A stretch of DNA of 5,643 nt from an uncultured Paraglaciecola sp. (lineage in GTDB: Bacteria > Pseudomonadota > Gammaproteobacteria > Enterobacterales > Alteromonadaceae). Below the pieces are notes generated by a model. The model ran no database searches and was not told where the DNA came from. It was given only the letters and a program-made list of their open reading frames with translations. Position 1 is the first letter of the stretch. Each line of letters starts with the position of its first letter. Position numbers and translations under genes: made by a program. Of the stretch, positions 5,388 to 5,643 are shown in pieces. Location of the stretch: assembly GCA_905479025.1 (NCBI GenBank), contig CAJQKX010000504.1:1-5643 (forward strand), given 5' to 3'.

Positions 5388-5643
5388 TCATAGTCTTAAT
5401 ATTTTGACCAAAACCTTATGTACCTGCTCAAATACCTTCAAAACTTTTGGACGATTTCTTAACTGATACCTTAAACAAAGCGAAAATCGGCAGCTGATAT
5501 CCCACTTTTCAAGACGTTCAGTTAAGCCCTGCACTGTATCTTGTAAACTTGATATAACGTACTCCGGTGGTGAGTCGGATATTGTATTTTTTTGTTCTAT
5601 CTCCCAGGTGGGGATCCTTTCCTGGATAACCGGGTTTAGCTCA
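5388..5643 (-). CDS. C-terminal end of an unrecognised protein (runs off right edge)
   Basis: An open frame enters from the right edge at 5642 and ends with TGA at 5390-5388, giving 84 residues. It is the only minus-strand frame open across this stretch and lies upstream of, and in the same direction as, the operon-like block. The visible tail has a Pro- and acid-containing linker (about 1-28), a short heptad-like helix (SSLQDTVQGLTERLEKW, 31-47), and then a basic amphipathic end (about 52-84, rich in R, K, L and V). Such helix-plus-basic tails occur at the ends of many glycan-cluster enzymes (glycosyltransferases, methyltransferases, sulfotransferases), but no catalytic motif is included, so I assign no function. 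The 106-base gap to the next gene permits co-transcription. Confidence 0.6.
   Translation of the reverse strand, partial: ELNPVIQERIPTWEIEQKNTISDSPPEYVISSLQDTVQGLTERLEKWDISCRFSLCLRYQLRNRPKVLKVFEQVHKVLVKILRL

Overview
The window is part of a surface-polysaccharide (O-antigen or capsule type) gene cluster. Every gene I can support lies on the minus strand, so transcription runs from high to low coordinates. The DNA is AT-rich by eye. Gene families, codon use and tightly overlapped genes suggest a Gram-negative bacterium, most plausibly a marine gammaproteobacterium (Alteromonadales or Vibrionales-like). This is inferred from style; no taxonomic marker gene is present.

Layout in transcription order. 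(1) 5643-5388: the last 84 residues of an unrecognised protein cut by the window edge. (2) 5387-5282: a short AT-rich spacer with two adjacent inverted repeats. (3) 5281-2125: a compact four-gene block of sulfotransferase, a second unlike sulfotransferase and two GT2 glycosyltransferases that resemble each other. Neighbouring genes overlap by 11, 1 and 8 bases, which implies co-transcription and translational coupling. (4) 2124-1598: a spacer of about 530 bp with a terminator-like hairpin just after the block, a doubtful small hydrophobic ORF and a -10-like TATAAT near the next gene. (5) 1597-546: a DPM1-like GT2 followed by a DUF2304 membrane protein, joined by a TAATG overlap. (6) 407-1: the first 135 residues of a Wzx-type flippase, running off the left edge.

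Inferred working model: the two GT2 enzymes add sugars to a lipid-linked repeat unit, and the two PAPS-dependent sulfotransferases decorate it with sulfate. The polyprenyl-phosphate glycosyltransferase and its DUF2304 partner prepare or modify a lipid-linked sugar, and Wzx flips the finished unit across the inner membrane. The predicted product is therefore a sulfated surface glycan. No polymerase, chain-length regulator or sugar-nucleotide synthesis gene lies in the window.

The most noteworthy points are the two adjacent sulfotransferases in one glycan operon, the start of the DPM1-like gene (the best-supported start codon is the non-standard ATT), and a short in-frame leader ORF ahead of the TTG-started flippase gene.
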